A stretch of DNA of 64,000 bases, taken from Actinoplanes regularis. GTDB lineage: Bacteria > Actinomycetota > Actinomycetes > Mycobacteriales > Micromonosporaceae. Each line of letters opens with the position of its first letter. Within the stretch, counting starts at the first letter, position 1. Positions 55,804 through 63,336 of the stretch are shown here, one piece after another. A program made the position numbers and the translations under genes. The notes under the pieces were generated by a model. The model saw only the letters and a list, made by a program, of their open reading frames with translations. It was not told the DNA's origin and did not search any database. The DNA lies in contig NZ_FZNR01000014.1 in assembly GCF_900188005.1 (NCBI RefSeq), positions 62,001-126,000 of the forward strand, given 5' to 3'.

Positions 55804-56385
55804 GTGCAGCCTCAGCCGCCGCGCCGCACCACCCACGCGCACGGGACCGCGAACAACCGCCTGATGTACGACCGCTGGGGCCGGTTCGGCCGCCCCGTGG
55901 TGCTGCTGCACGGGCTGTTCTACGACCGGACGATGTGGTGGCCGGTCGCGGCCGAGCTGGACGGGAACTGCGCCGCGGTGGCGGTGGACCTGCCGGGGCA
56001 CGGGGAGTCACCGGCGCGCGACGTGCACGACCTCTCGCGGCTGACGAGGGATCTGGCCACCCTGGTGAGCGGTCTGGACCTGCACCGGGCGCCGGTGCTG
56101 GTCGGGCACGGGGAGTCGGCGCTGCTGGCGCGGGCTTTCGCGGAGCGTTACGCCGTACAGCATGTGATCGCCCTGGACGGCGGTGCGGACGCGGACCTGA
56201 GTGTCGTACCCGAGGCCTATCGTCAATTCGCCGTGCGCCGGACGGACCCGGAGCTGTCGGCGGCCTACCGTGAGTGGTCCGGTGTCCCGGTCGGCGCGGC
56301 GCCGTCGGCGCACGCCGCCGGCGGCCAGTTCCCGCATCTGCGCGACCCGGCCGGCTTCGCGGCCCTGCTCCACGGCCTCGTCTAG
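55804..56385 (+). CDS. Alpha/beta-hydrolase-fold protein lacking catalytic Ser and His
   Basis: The GTG at 55804, preceded by GGGAGG at nine bases, gives 193 residues. RPVVLLHGLFYDRTMWWPVAAEL and VAVDLPGHGESPA are the standard oxyanion and turn motifs. At the nucleophile elbow VLVGHGESALL the usual Ser after GH is Gly103, and near the end GGQFPHLRDPAGFAALL has Gln175 where related enzymes have the catalytic His (GHFPHLE). The lid domain is also shortened. Both changes point to a protein that cannot hydrolyse esters and may act as a binding protein. An alternative start further upstream is possible. Confidence 0.75.
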   Translation: MQPQPPRRTTHAHGTANNRLMYDRWGRFGRPVVLLHGLFYDRTMWWPVAAELDGNCAAVAVDLPGHGESPARDVHDLSRLTRDLATLVSGLDLHRAPVLVGHGESALLARAFAERYAVQHVIALDGGADADLSVVPEAYRQFAVRRTDPELSAAYREWSGVPVGAAPSAHAAGGQFPHLRDPAGFAALLHGLV

Positions 56386-56396
56386 GAGAGCCGGCC

Positions 56397-56600
56397 CGGT
56401 CATGACCCGCGCTGGCGGGAGAAGTGGCCGACCCGCGCCTCAGCGAACAGCAGCCGACCCGGCCCGGTCACGATCCGCACTGGCGGGAGAAGTGGCCGAC
56501 CCGCTCCTCGGCGAACAGTAGTCGGACCGGCTCGGTCACGATCCGCTCTGGTGGGTGTAGTGGCTGGCCCGTTCCTCGTCGAGCAGCAGCCGGCGCAGCC
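56397..56600. repeat. 68-bp tandem repeat at the sigma factor 3' end
   Basis: Units starting CGGTCACGATCCGCACTGGC (with small changes) lie at 56397, 56465 and 56533, 68 bp apart. The third is the true 3' end of the sigma factor gene; the other two lie beyond its stop. On the minus strand each copy encodes a version of the sigma factor tail (RLLFAEERVGHFSRQCGS in the extra copies, RLLLDEERASHYTHQSGS in the gene) followed by TGA. Confidence 0.85.
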
Positions 56601-57123
56601 GGCCCAGCGCCCGGGCACGGGTCGGCCCGATCGCGCCAACCGGGATGTCCAGCCGCGCGCTGATCTCCGTGTACCGCGCGTCCGGGTCGGTCGCCATGTG
56701 CCACAGCAGCTGCCGCTGGCGCTCCGGCAGCCGGGCGAGCGCACGGCGCACACTGGCCGCCTGCTCGGCGCGGAGCAGGCCGGTCTCCGGCGCGTCGCCC
56801 GGCTGGACCAGCCACTCGTCGAGACCGGTCATCGGGCACTCGCGCTCCCGGCCGGCGACCGCGTGCAGGCAGAACCGCCGCATCGTCACCGCCAGCCAGG
56901 AGCCGAGCGCCTCCGGGTGCTGCAACCGGTCGATCCCGTTGAACAGTTGCAGCCAGGTGGCCTGCGACAGGTCGCCGACCTGGTCCGGCGGGATTCGGAA
57001 TCGGCGCGCGATGGCGCGGAGCCCGGGACCGTACGCCTCGACGAGACTGCTCCACGCCTGCTCGTCACCGGCCCGCGCGTCGCGCACCACCGCGGTCAGG
57101 TTCTCCGCCACCGCCTGTCGCAT
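56536..57123 (-). CDS. ECF RNA polymerase sigma factor
   Basis: The ATG at 57123 (MRQAVAENLTAVVRDARAG) lies eight bases after AGAGGAG and is preferred over a GTG nine bases upstream; the protein has 195 residues. Region 2 (DEQAWSSLVEAYGPGLRAIARRFRIPPDQVGDLSQATWLQLF) and region 4 (ALARLPERQRQLLWHMATDPDARYTEISARLDIPVGAIGPTRARALGRLRRLL) are typical. There is no adjacent anti-sigma gene. The last codons are the source of a 68-bp tandem repeat that extends past the stop codon. Confidence 0.9.
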   Translation of the reverse strand: MRQAVAENLTAVVRDARAGDEQAWSSLVEAYGPGLRAIARRFRIPPDQVGDLSQATWLQLFNGIDRLQHPEALGSWLAVTMRRFCLHAVAGRERECPMTGLDEWLVQPGDAPETGLLRAEQAASVRRALARLPERQRQLLWHMATDPDARYTEISARLDIPVGAIGPTRARALGRLRRLLLDEERASHYTHQSGS

Positions 57124-57248
57124 GTCCGCCACTCCTCTGCTCCGGCGTCAGTCGCCGACCACAGAAGACTGCCGACGGTGGCGACCGTCTCGCGCCGGGG
57201 AAATCCCTGGTGTCATGCGAATGAGGTACGCGAAGGCAGAATCTCGGC

Positions 57249-58514
57249 ATGTTTCGCGAAAGCCTTCCGGAGCGACGGGAAGCACGCCGGCTGCTGGTCG
57301 GCGTGCTGCTCTCGGCGATCGGGCGGGGTCTGACCCTGCCGTTCCTGTTCATCTACCTGACCGACGTCCGTGCGATGACCGATGCGTCCGCGGGGCTCGC
57401 GATCGGCTGGTTCGGGGCCGTCGTCATGCTGCTGGCGCCGGTCGGCGGGTCGCTGATGGACCGGTTCGGCGCCCGGCCGGTGGCACTGTTCAGCCAGATC
57501 GGTCAGGCGGTGGGCAGTGTCCTGCTCGCGTTCGCGGTGACGCCCGCCCTCGCTCTGCTCGCGTTGACGGTCATCGCCGTCGGGTCGGCGTCCACCTGGG
57601 CGTCCAACGCGACAATGCTCGCCTCGCTCACCGGCGAAGGGGAGCGCCAGCGCGTGTTCGGGGTCCAGTTCGCCCTGCTCAACCTGGGGATCGGCGTGGG
57701 CGGACTGATCGCCGGGGCGTTCGTCGACGTGCACCGGCCGGTCACCTTCCAGCTGATCTATCTGCTGGACGGCGTGACGTTCCTGGTCCCCCTGGCCATC
57801 CTGCTCGCCATGCCGGCGGTGGGCCGCCGGGCCGCCGCGCCCGGCCGCTCCGAGACCGAGGCCGGCGGCTATCGCGAGGTCTTCCGCGATCGCGCCTTCC
57901 GGCGCGTGTTCCTCTTCGGCCTGGTGCTGACGACCTTCGGGTACGGCCAGATCGAGGTCGGTTTCCCGGCTTTCGCGGTACGGGCGGTCGGCACCGGCAC
58001 CCGGGTGGTCGCCTGGGCGATGGCGGCCAACACGATCGCCATCGTGGTCGCCCAACTGCTGGTGATCCGGCACCTCCAGGGTCGCAGCCGCAGCCGCGCC
58101 CTCGCCGTGACCGGCGCGGTCTTCGCGATCTCATGGCTGGTCCTGGGTGCCGGCGCACTGGCCGGTGACCAGGCGCCGCTGCTCGCCGCGGTGCTGGTGA
58201 TCGCCTGTTCGGCGATCTTCGGCCTCGGCGAGACCCTGCTGCAGCCGGTCCAGCCGGCCCTGGTCAACACGCTCGCCCCGGATCGGCTGCGCGGTCGCTA
58301 CAACGCCGCCAACTCGATGATCTTCGGGATCAGCTCGGTGATCGGGCCGGTGACCGCGGGGCCGCTGATCGGCGCCGGGCATGCCACCGTGTGGGTGCTG
58401 CTCACGATCGGTGGCTGCCTGCTGGCCTCGCTGGTCGCCCTGTCCCTGCGCCCCCTGCTGACCCGCGCCCAGGACGGACGGCCCGACCGGCCCTCCGAGG
58501 TGCTTTCCAGGTGA
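57249..58514 (+). CDS. MFS transporter
   Basis: A 421-residue major-facilitator protein with twelve membrane segments. The motif-A loop between segments 2 and 3 appears as GGSLMDRFGARPVALFSQI, and FGETLLQPVQPALVNTLAPDRLRGRYNAANSMIFGISSVIGP marks the second half. It resembles drug-type exporters of the EmrD/MdtH group. The ATG at 57249 follows a 125-bp divergent interval shared with the sigma factor gene. The substrate is unknown. Confidence 0.9.
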   Translation: MFRESLPERREARRLLVGVLLSAIGRGLTLPFLFIYLTDVRAMTDASAGLAIGWFGAVVMLLAPVGGSLMDRFGARPVALFSQIGQAVGSVLLAFAVTPALALLALTVIAVGSASTWASNATMLASLTGEGERQRVFGVQFALLNLGIGVGGLIAGAFVDVHRPVTFQLIYLLDGVTFLVPLAILLAMPAVGRRAAAPGRSETEAGGYREVFRDRAFRRVFLFGLVLTTFGYGQIEVGFPAFAVRAVGTGTRVVAWAMAANTIAIVVAQLLVIRHLQGRSRSRALAVTGAVFAISWLVLGAGALAGDQAPLLAAVLVIACSAIFGLGETLLQPVQPALVNTLAPDRLRGRYNAANSMIFGISSVIGPVTAGPLIGAGHATVWVLLTIGGCLLASLVALSLRPLLTRAQDGRPDRPSEVLSR

Positions 58515-58535
58515 AGGCCGGCCGGGACGTACCGG

Positions 58536-59144
58536 TCAGAAGATCGAGCCGAGGCTGCCGGGCGTGAACAGGTGGTCCTCGATCGTCTGGTCGGCGGGCG
58601 GAGCCGCGACCTGCACCACCGTCCCGTAGTGGGAGTAGCTGACCACCATCGCCGGATCACGCAGGGTGACCCGGCTGAACCGCCCGGCGACGTCGAACTC
58701 CGCGGCGGCCGCCTTCCGGGCCGGCGCCCAGGGGAAGTCCCGGTCGAAGGCGGGAGCATCGGACGGGGCCGCCAGGTGCACCCACTTGCCGAGGTCGTCG
58801 CCGTACTGGCCGGGAAAGACGCTGTGCGGCGGTTCTCCGGTCAACTTCACGTAGACGTCGGCACCGACCCGGCGGACGACGTAACCGTCACCGGTCATCT
58901 CCCAGTTGCCGGTGGCCTGGTCGATCACGCCGGAGACCTTCTCCGCCTCGCCGAACACGACGGTGAACCGGGCGGACTCCTGGCCCAGCCGGGCCACCGC
59001 CTGGGCCGGATCGGGCGTGGGCGAGGTGGTCGCCGGCGGTTGCGCCACCACGGGCGCCTTCTCGAGGAGGGAACAGCCGGCCGGTGCGAACGCGCTGGCC
59101 AGCAGCACACTTCCGATGACGAGCCGCCGAATCTGATCATGCAC
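58536..59144 (-). CDS. Putative lipoprotein, LppX/LprG-like domain
   Basis: From the GTG at 59144 (MHDQIRRLVIGSVLLASAFAPAGC) the protein has 202 residues. A lipoprotein signal peptide ends at the lipobox PAGC, which makes Cys24 the lipidated residue. A Pro/Thr linker follows, then a domain with ESARFTVVFGEAEKVSGVIDQATGNWEMTGDGYVVRRVGADVYVKLTG that resembles the mycobacterial LppX/LprAFG lipid-carrier fold. A TATAGT box lies seven bases before the GTG, so the transcript is probably leaderless. It is convergent with the MFS gene. Confidence 0.8.
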   Translation of the reverse strand: MHDQIRRLVIGSVLLASAFAPAGCSLLEKAPVVAQPPATTSPTPDPAQAVARLGQESARFTVVFGEAEKVSGVIDQATGNWEMTGDGYVVRRVGADVYVKLTGEPPHSVFPGQYGDDLGKWVHLAAPSDAPAFDRDFPWAPARKAAAAEFDVAGRFSRVTLRDPAMVVSYSHYGTVVQVAAPPADQTIEDHLFTPGSLGSIF

Positions 59145-59151
59145 GGCCGCA

Positions 59152-59157
59152 ACTATA
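59152..59157 (-). promoter_or_regulatory. -10 box of a leaderless lipoprotein transcript
   Basis: TATAGT on the minus strand (59157-59152) is seven bases upstream of the GTG start, the spacing expected when transcription starts at the start codon itself. A convincing -35 was not found. Confidence 0.45.
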
Positions 59158-59333
59158 GGAGATCGATCCCCGCCCGGCCCGCCGCGTCCGCGGGCCTCGC
59201 CCTCCGCCCGGCCGTGATGGTCGCCTCGGCCGGGTCCGCGGCGCTGGACCTCCGGGGTGTGACGCACACAACCACGCCAGATACTCTATCTAAACTATAG
59301 GCTTTGCGGGATAACGGGTTTCCTGGAGGTCCG

Positions 59334-60281
59334 ATGAGCCAACGACAACCCCACCTGGCGCTGGAGCTCGGCGAGCACGCGGGCGACCTCGCCACGAGCG
59401 CCGAGGCGGCCGGCTTCGCACTGGTCACCATCGCCGATTCGCCGCTCGGCGGCGCCCGGATCGAGGCCGGTGTCCGAGCGGCCCACCTCGCCCGGCGGAC
59501 CCGGCGGATCGGGCTCGCGCCCACCCTGCACGTCACCGTCACCGAACCGTTCCACCTCGCCACCCAGCTCGCCTCCCTGGACCACGCCTCGCTCGGTCGC
59601 GGCGCCTGGGTGGTCGGCGCGCAGAACAGCGCCGAGGCGTACGCGACGGTCGGCCTGCCCCGGCTGGACGGCGCCGAGCTGCGGCGGGAGATCACCGACG
59701 CGATCGACGTGGCCCGGCAGTTGTGGGACTCCTGGGAGGACGACGCGATCATCCGGGACCGGTCGACCGGCCGGTTCCTGGACGCCGGCAAGGTGCACCA
59801 CGTGAACTTCACCGGCGCGCGGTTCTCGGTGGTCGGACCGTTGATCACCCCGCGGCCGCCCCAGGGCCGGCTCGTGGTCCTCGGCTCCGACGAGCTCGGT
59901 GTGACCGACCGGCTCGACATCGCCCTGATCGCCGCTCCGACGCTGGACGAGATCACCGACCGGACCCGGCGGGCCCGGGCCGACGGCGCCCCGCTGGTCT
60001 TCGCCGACCTGGAGGTGCACCCCGCCGGCCACTCGTCGCCACCCCGGCACCTCGCCGACGGCTCGTCGCCGCCGCTCCGGCACACCGGCGGCGCGGACGA
60101 GCTGCCGGAGCTGATCGAACGGCTCGGCCGTGTGGTCGACGGCGTCCGCCTGCACCTCGCGGACCCCGGGGCCCTACCCGGGATCGCCGCCGCGCTGGGC
60201 CGTCCACCGGTGACCGGACCGACCCTGCGGGACACGCTCGGGCTGCCACGGCCCGCCAACCGGTTCGCCACTGTCGCGTAG
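59334..60281 (+). CDS. LLM-type flavin-dependent oxidoreductase
   Basis: The ATG at 59334 follows GGAGG at five bases; the protein has 315 residues. PHLALELGEHAGDLATSAEAAGFALVTIADSP, RRTRRIGLAPTLHVTVTEPFHLATQLASLDHASLGRGAWVVGAQNSAEAYATVGLPR and the later helix FLDAGKVHHVNFTGARFSVVGPLITPRPPQGRLVVL follow the bacterial luciferase-like TIM barrel that uses FMNH2 or F420. It is slightly short and less conserved than its neighbour. The next gene starts ten bases after its stop, so both form one operon. The region upstream (59280-59303) is AT-rich and holds the promoter. Confidence 0.87.
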   Translation: MSQRQPHLALELGEHAGDLATSAEAAGFALVTIADSPLGGARIEAGVRAAHLARRTRRIGLAPTLHVTVTEPFHLATQLASLDHASLGRGAWVVGAQNSAEAYATVGLPRLDGAELRREITDAIDVARQLWDSWEDDAIIRDRSTGRFLDAGKVHHVNFTGARFSVVGPLITPRPPQGRLVVLGSDELGVTDRLDIALIAAPTLDEITDRTRRARADGAPLVFADLEVHPAGHSSPPRHLADGSSPPLRHTGGADELPELIERLGRVVDGVRLHLADPGALPGIAAALGRPPVTGPTLRDTLGLPRPANRFATVA

Positions 60282-60291
60282 GGAGTCGCTC

Positions 60292-61551
60292 ATGTCGCAC
60301 CGTCTGCACCTGGGAGTGTTCTTCACCGGCGTCGGGCCGCAGCTGATCTGGACCGATCCGGCGTTCAGCTCGCACACCCACATCGACACGTTCATAGCCA
60401 CGGCGAAAACGCTGGAACGCGGACTCTTCGACGCGTTCTTCCTCGGCGAGGGCCTGCGCGTACGGGAGAATCGCGGACGCGTCCACGACCTCGACGTCGC
60501 CGGACGGCCCGACGCCATCACCCAGCTCGCGGCCCTGGCCGCGGAGACCTCGCGGATCGGCCTGGTCGCCACCCAGAACACCACCTACAACTTCCCGGCT
60601 GACCTGGCCCGGCGTCTGGCCGGCCTGGACGCGATCTCCGGCGGCCGTGCCGGATGGAACATCGTGACCACCGACAACGCGTGGACCGGCGAGAACTTCC
60701 GCAACGGTGGATGGCTGCCGCACGACCGCCGTTACGCACGGGCCGGCGCGTTCGTCGAGGTCGCGAAGGCACTGTGGCAGGGGCACCCGGTCGACCGGCA
60801 CGACGACCTGATCGACGTGACCGCGGCGCCGACCGTGCCGGCCCGCCCGGTCCTGTTCCAGGCCGGCGACTCCCCCGGCGGCCGTGACCTGGCCGCGCGC
60901 CACGCGGACGTGGTGTTCTCGGCGAACACCGACTATCACAAGGCCATCGCGTACGCGGCCGATCTGCGTCGGAGGCTGGCCGGTCACGGCAGGTCCCCGG
61001 ACTCGCTGCGCATCCTGCCGGGGGCGGCGGTCGTCCTCGGCGACACCCCGGCCGAGGCCGCCGAGAAGGCCCGATGGATTCAGCGCGAGCAGGTCACCGG
61101 CCCGCGCGCCCTCGCGTTCCTGGAACAATATTGGGGCAAGGACCTTTCCGGGTACGACCCGGACGGCCCCCTGCCCGACATCGAGCCGACCGAGGGTGAG
61201 CTGGACCCGTCCCGCGGAACGATCTCGATCGAGCACCGCACCGGGAAGGCGGAGCGGATCGCCGGTTGGCGGCGGCTCGCCGCCGAGCGCGACCTGTCCA
61301 TTCGCGACCTGGTCATCGAGGTGACGCCGCAGCACAGCACGTTCGTCGGCACCCCGTCACAGATCGCCGACGAGTGGTCCCGCTACGTCCGCGACCGTGC
61401 GGCCGACGGGTTCAACATCCTCCCGCAGCTTCTGCCCGGGACGATCGAGGACATCGTCGACAAGCTGATCCCCGAACTTCAGTCCCGCGGCGTCTATCGA
61501 ACCGAGTACGAGGGCACCACCCTGCGCGAACACCTGGACCTACCCGGCTGA
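60292..61551 (+). CDS. NtaA/DmoA-family FMNH2-dependent monooxygenase
   Basis: A 419-residue luciferase-like monooxygenase of the NtaA/SnaA/DszA group: FDAFFLGEGLRVRENRGRVHDLDVAGRPDAITQLAALAAET, TTYNFPADLARRLAGLDAISGGRAGWNIVTTDNAWTGENFRNGG, RARPVLFQAGDSPGGRDLAARHADVVF, and FVGTPSQIADEWSRYVRDRAADGFNILPQLLPG. Such enzymes open chelators or sulphur compounds using reduced FMN from a separate reductase. With the preceding LLM gene it forms a two-gene operon. Its last 12 bases overlap the convergent signal-peptidase-like gene. Confidence 0.92.
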   Translation: MSHRLHLGVFFTGVGPQLIWTDPAFSSHTHIDTFIATAKTLERGLFDAFFLGEGLRVRENRGRVHDLDVAGRPDAITQLAALAAETSRIGLVATQNTTYNFPADLARRLAGLDAISGGRAGWNIVTTDNAWTGENFRNGGWLPHDRRYARAGAFVEVAKALWQGHPVDRHDDLIDVTAAPTVPARPVLFQAGDSPGGRDLAARHADVVFSANTDYHKAIAYAADLRRRLAGHGRSPDSLRILPGAAVVLGDTPAEAAEKARWIQREQVTGPRALAFLEQYWGKDLSGYDPDGPLPDIEPTEGELDPSRGTISIEHRTGKAERIAGWRRLAAERDLSIRDLVIEVTPQHSTFVGTPSQIADEWSRYVRDRAADGFNILPQLLPGTIEDIVDKLIPELQSRGVYRTEYEGTTLREHLDLPG

Positions 61552-61944
61552 CCGGCTCGGCGACCGGTCACCGCCGCCGTCGGCGGTGACCGGAGGTGCC
61601 GGTGTTCTCACCTTGCCCGCGGTTCTCGGGCGAGGGACGTCGTCGACGGCGGTGCAGATGCCGAAGACCCGGGCATACGAGGTCCAGCCGTTCACCCGGC
61701 CGCGGTTGTTGCTGATCTGCACCCGGCCGGCATCCGGGTTGATCGCGGACACCAGGTGCAGGTAGGTGGTTCCCGCGACGCGGGCCAGCACGATGTCGCC
61801 GACCTCGAGCCGCGCCGGATCGACCGGTGCGACGGTGACCAGTTGGCGGCTCCGGATCAGCGGCACCATGGACGACCCGGTCGGCCGGAACCGGATCACC
61901 GCTCCCCCGGCCACCCGCATCCCATGCGCGTCCAGAGCTCCCAT
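61540..61944 (-). CDS. S24/S26 peptidase-like protein without the catalytic Lys
   Basis: A 134-residue protein with VIRFRPTGSSMVPLIRSRQLVTVAP (Ser25-Met, the nucleophile box), VGDIVLARVAGTTYLHLVSAI and VQISNNRGRVNGWTSYARVFGI, the pattern of small actinobacterial S24/S26-like proteins. In signal peptidases and LexA a Lys serves as general base in the third block; here QISNNRGRVNGW contains none, and the only Lys is in the disordered C-terminal tail. It may be inactive or bind peptide only. There is no membrane segment. It is convergent with the monooxygenase gene. Confidence 0.7.
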   Translation of the reverse strand: MGALDAHGMRVAGGAVIRFRPTGSSMVPLIRSRQLVTVAPVDPARLEVGDIVLARVAGTTYLHLVSAINPDAGRVQISNNRGRVNGWTSYARVFGICTAVDDVPRPRTAGKVRTPAPPVTADGGGDRSPSRSAG

Positions 61945-62033
61945 CAGCCGCAGTCTTCAGCCCCCGCCCGCACCCCGCCACCGGTTTTCCACCACCGGCC
62001 CGGCCCACGCCGCGGTGCCGGCCATGGCGGCGG

Positions 62034-62597
62034 TCAGCGGGGGTCGGTGGGGAGGATGGCGAACAGCAACGAGTCGCGACGCCCGTGGCGGGTCTGGAGG
62101 TGGCTGCGCAGGCGGCCTTCCGCCCGCAGTCCCGCCCTGGTCAGCGCCCCCACCGAGCCGGCATTGCCCGGGTGGCAGGTCGCCGCGATCCGCTCCAGGC
62201 GAAGCTCCTCGAAGCCGAACCGGATCAGCTCACGGAACGCCTCCGTGGCGTAGCCCCGGTTCCACACCGATGGGTGGAAGACGGCACCCAGCGCACCACG
62301 CCGATGACCGGCGTCCTCCACCCAGATCGCGACCGTCCCGACGAGCGCGTCATCCTCCTCGACGACGGCGGCGAGCGTGAACGAGCGCCGATCCGATTCG
62401 CCGGCCTCCAGGACGCTCTCCCGGATGAAAGACCGGGTCTCCTCGATCGTGTTCGGACCCCAGTCGGTGAGCCGGGTGACGACCGGGTCGCTCGCGTACG
62501 CATGCACCCGCTCGACGTCGTCGGGTGCGAAGTCCCGCAGCAGGAGCCGCTCGGTACGGAGGGATCTCCGGCCCGGCGAGGACGGGGTGACTTCCAT
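62034..62597 (-). CDS. GNAT (RimJ/RimL-type) N-acetyltransferase
   Basis: From the ATG at 62597 (MEVTPSSPGRRSLRTERLLLRDFAPDDVERVHAYASDP) the protein has 187 residues. The acetyl-CoA site is present as DAGHRRGALGAVFHPSVWNRGYATEAFRELIRFGF, with the R/Q-x-x-G-x-G/A-like WNRGYATEA turn, followed by IAATCHPGNAGSVGALTRAGLRAEGRL. The family acetylates ribosomal protein termini, amino groups or aminoglycosides; the substrate is unknown here. A longer upstream start is not supported. It lies 58 bp downstream of the NADAR gene in the same direction. Confidence 0.9.
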   Translation of the reverse strand: MEVTPSSPGRRSLRTERLLLRDFAPDDVERVHAYASDPVVTRLTDWGPNTIEETRSFIRESVLEAGESDRRSFTLAAVVEEDDALVGTVAIWVEDAGHRRGALGAVFHPSVWNRGYATEAFRELIRFGFEELRLERIAATCHPGNAGSVGALTRAGLRAEGRLRSHLQTRHGRRDSLLFAILPTDPR

Positions 62598-62655
62598 GCC
62601 GCGCACGCTATCGCGGCCCGCCGCCTCCACCCACGTCATCCGCAGGTGACGATGA

Positions 62656-63234
62656 TCATCGAATAGAGCACTGTGCAGAATCGGCCAGCCGGGCGCGGAC
62701 CTCCATCAGCGCGAAGCCCAGCAGATTCAGCCCGCGCCATCGCGCCGGGTTCTCGGCGCGCGGATCCTCACGGGTCAGTCCGATCCCCCAGATCCGGTCC
62801 GTGGGGCTGGCCTCGACGAGGACCCGCCCGCCGGTCCCGGCCAGGAACGTACCCAGGCCGGGGTTCTGCTGGAACTTGGCGAGATTGCCGGCGACGACGA
62901 TGGCGAACCGTTCGGCGTCCCACACCTGCTGGTCGAAGGGGGTCACCCGGCCGCCGAGCAGCTTCGCGTCCCGCGGATGGCCCGCTGCGAGGATGCGCTC
63001 GGCCGACACGGTGTCGCCGAACAGCATCGCCTTGCGCCACATCATGTAGTGCTCGGCCGTGGCGAACCGGTTGCCGTCGACCGTGAAGCCCTCCGCCGAC
63101 CACTGGCTCAGGCAGGAAGCACTCGCCCTGCCGTCCCGTGCCGGAGTGTGGCCCCAGAACAGGAGGTATTTGATCCGCTGACCAGAAGCGGTCAGAGCGA
63201 TCAGGTCGGCGACACTGCGAACATCGGCGGGCAT
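62656..63234 (-). CDS. NADAR family N-glycosidase-type protein
   Basis: A 192-residue protein with the NADAR pattern: YLLFWGHTPARDGRASASCLSQWSAEGFTVDGNRFATAEHYMMWRKAMLFGD, then AKLLGGRVTPFDQQVWDAERFAIVVAGNLAKFQQNPGLGTFLAGTGGRVLVEASPTDRIWGIGL. NADAR proteins hydrolyse N-glycosidic bonds of ADP-ribose-like or riboflavin-pathway intermediates and in some systems remove ADP-ribose from guanine. The ATG at 63234 is chosen because the longer frame overlaps the promoter of the divergent methyltransferase gene. The Trp and Asp of the conserved segments are intact. Confidence 0.92.
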   Translation of the reverse strand: MPADVRSVADLIALTASGQRIKYLLFWGHTPARDGRASASCLSQWSAEGFTVDGNRFATAEHYMMWRKAMLFGDTVSAERILAAGHPRDAKLLGGRVTPFDQQVWDAERFAIVVAGNLAKFQQNPGLGTFLAGTGGRVLVEASPTDRIWGIGLTREDPRAENPARWRGLNLLGFALMEVRARLADSAQCSIR

Positions 63235-63336
63235 CCCGACAGTCTGCCTTGACCCCGCTTCCCGTGCCCCACGAATTTCGCCGGGTACCGCTACGATCTT
63301 CGTCAATCGCTTGGCCGGTGCGGAAGGGAACATTTC

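Noticed and set aside
54932..55864. Plus-strand frame through the minisatellite
   Set aside because: It overlaps the reductase gene out of frame and its Arg/Gly-rich translation comes from the GC-rich repeats.
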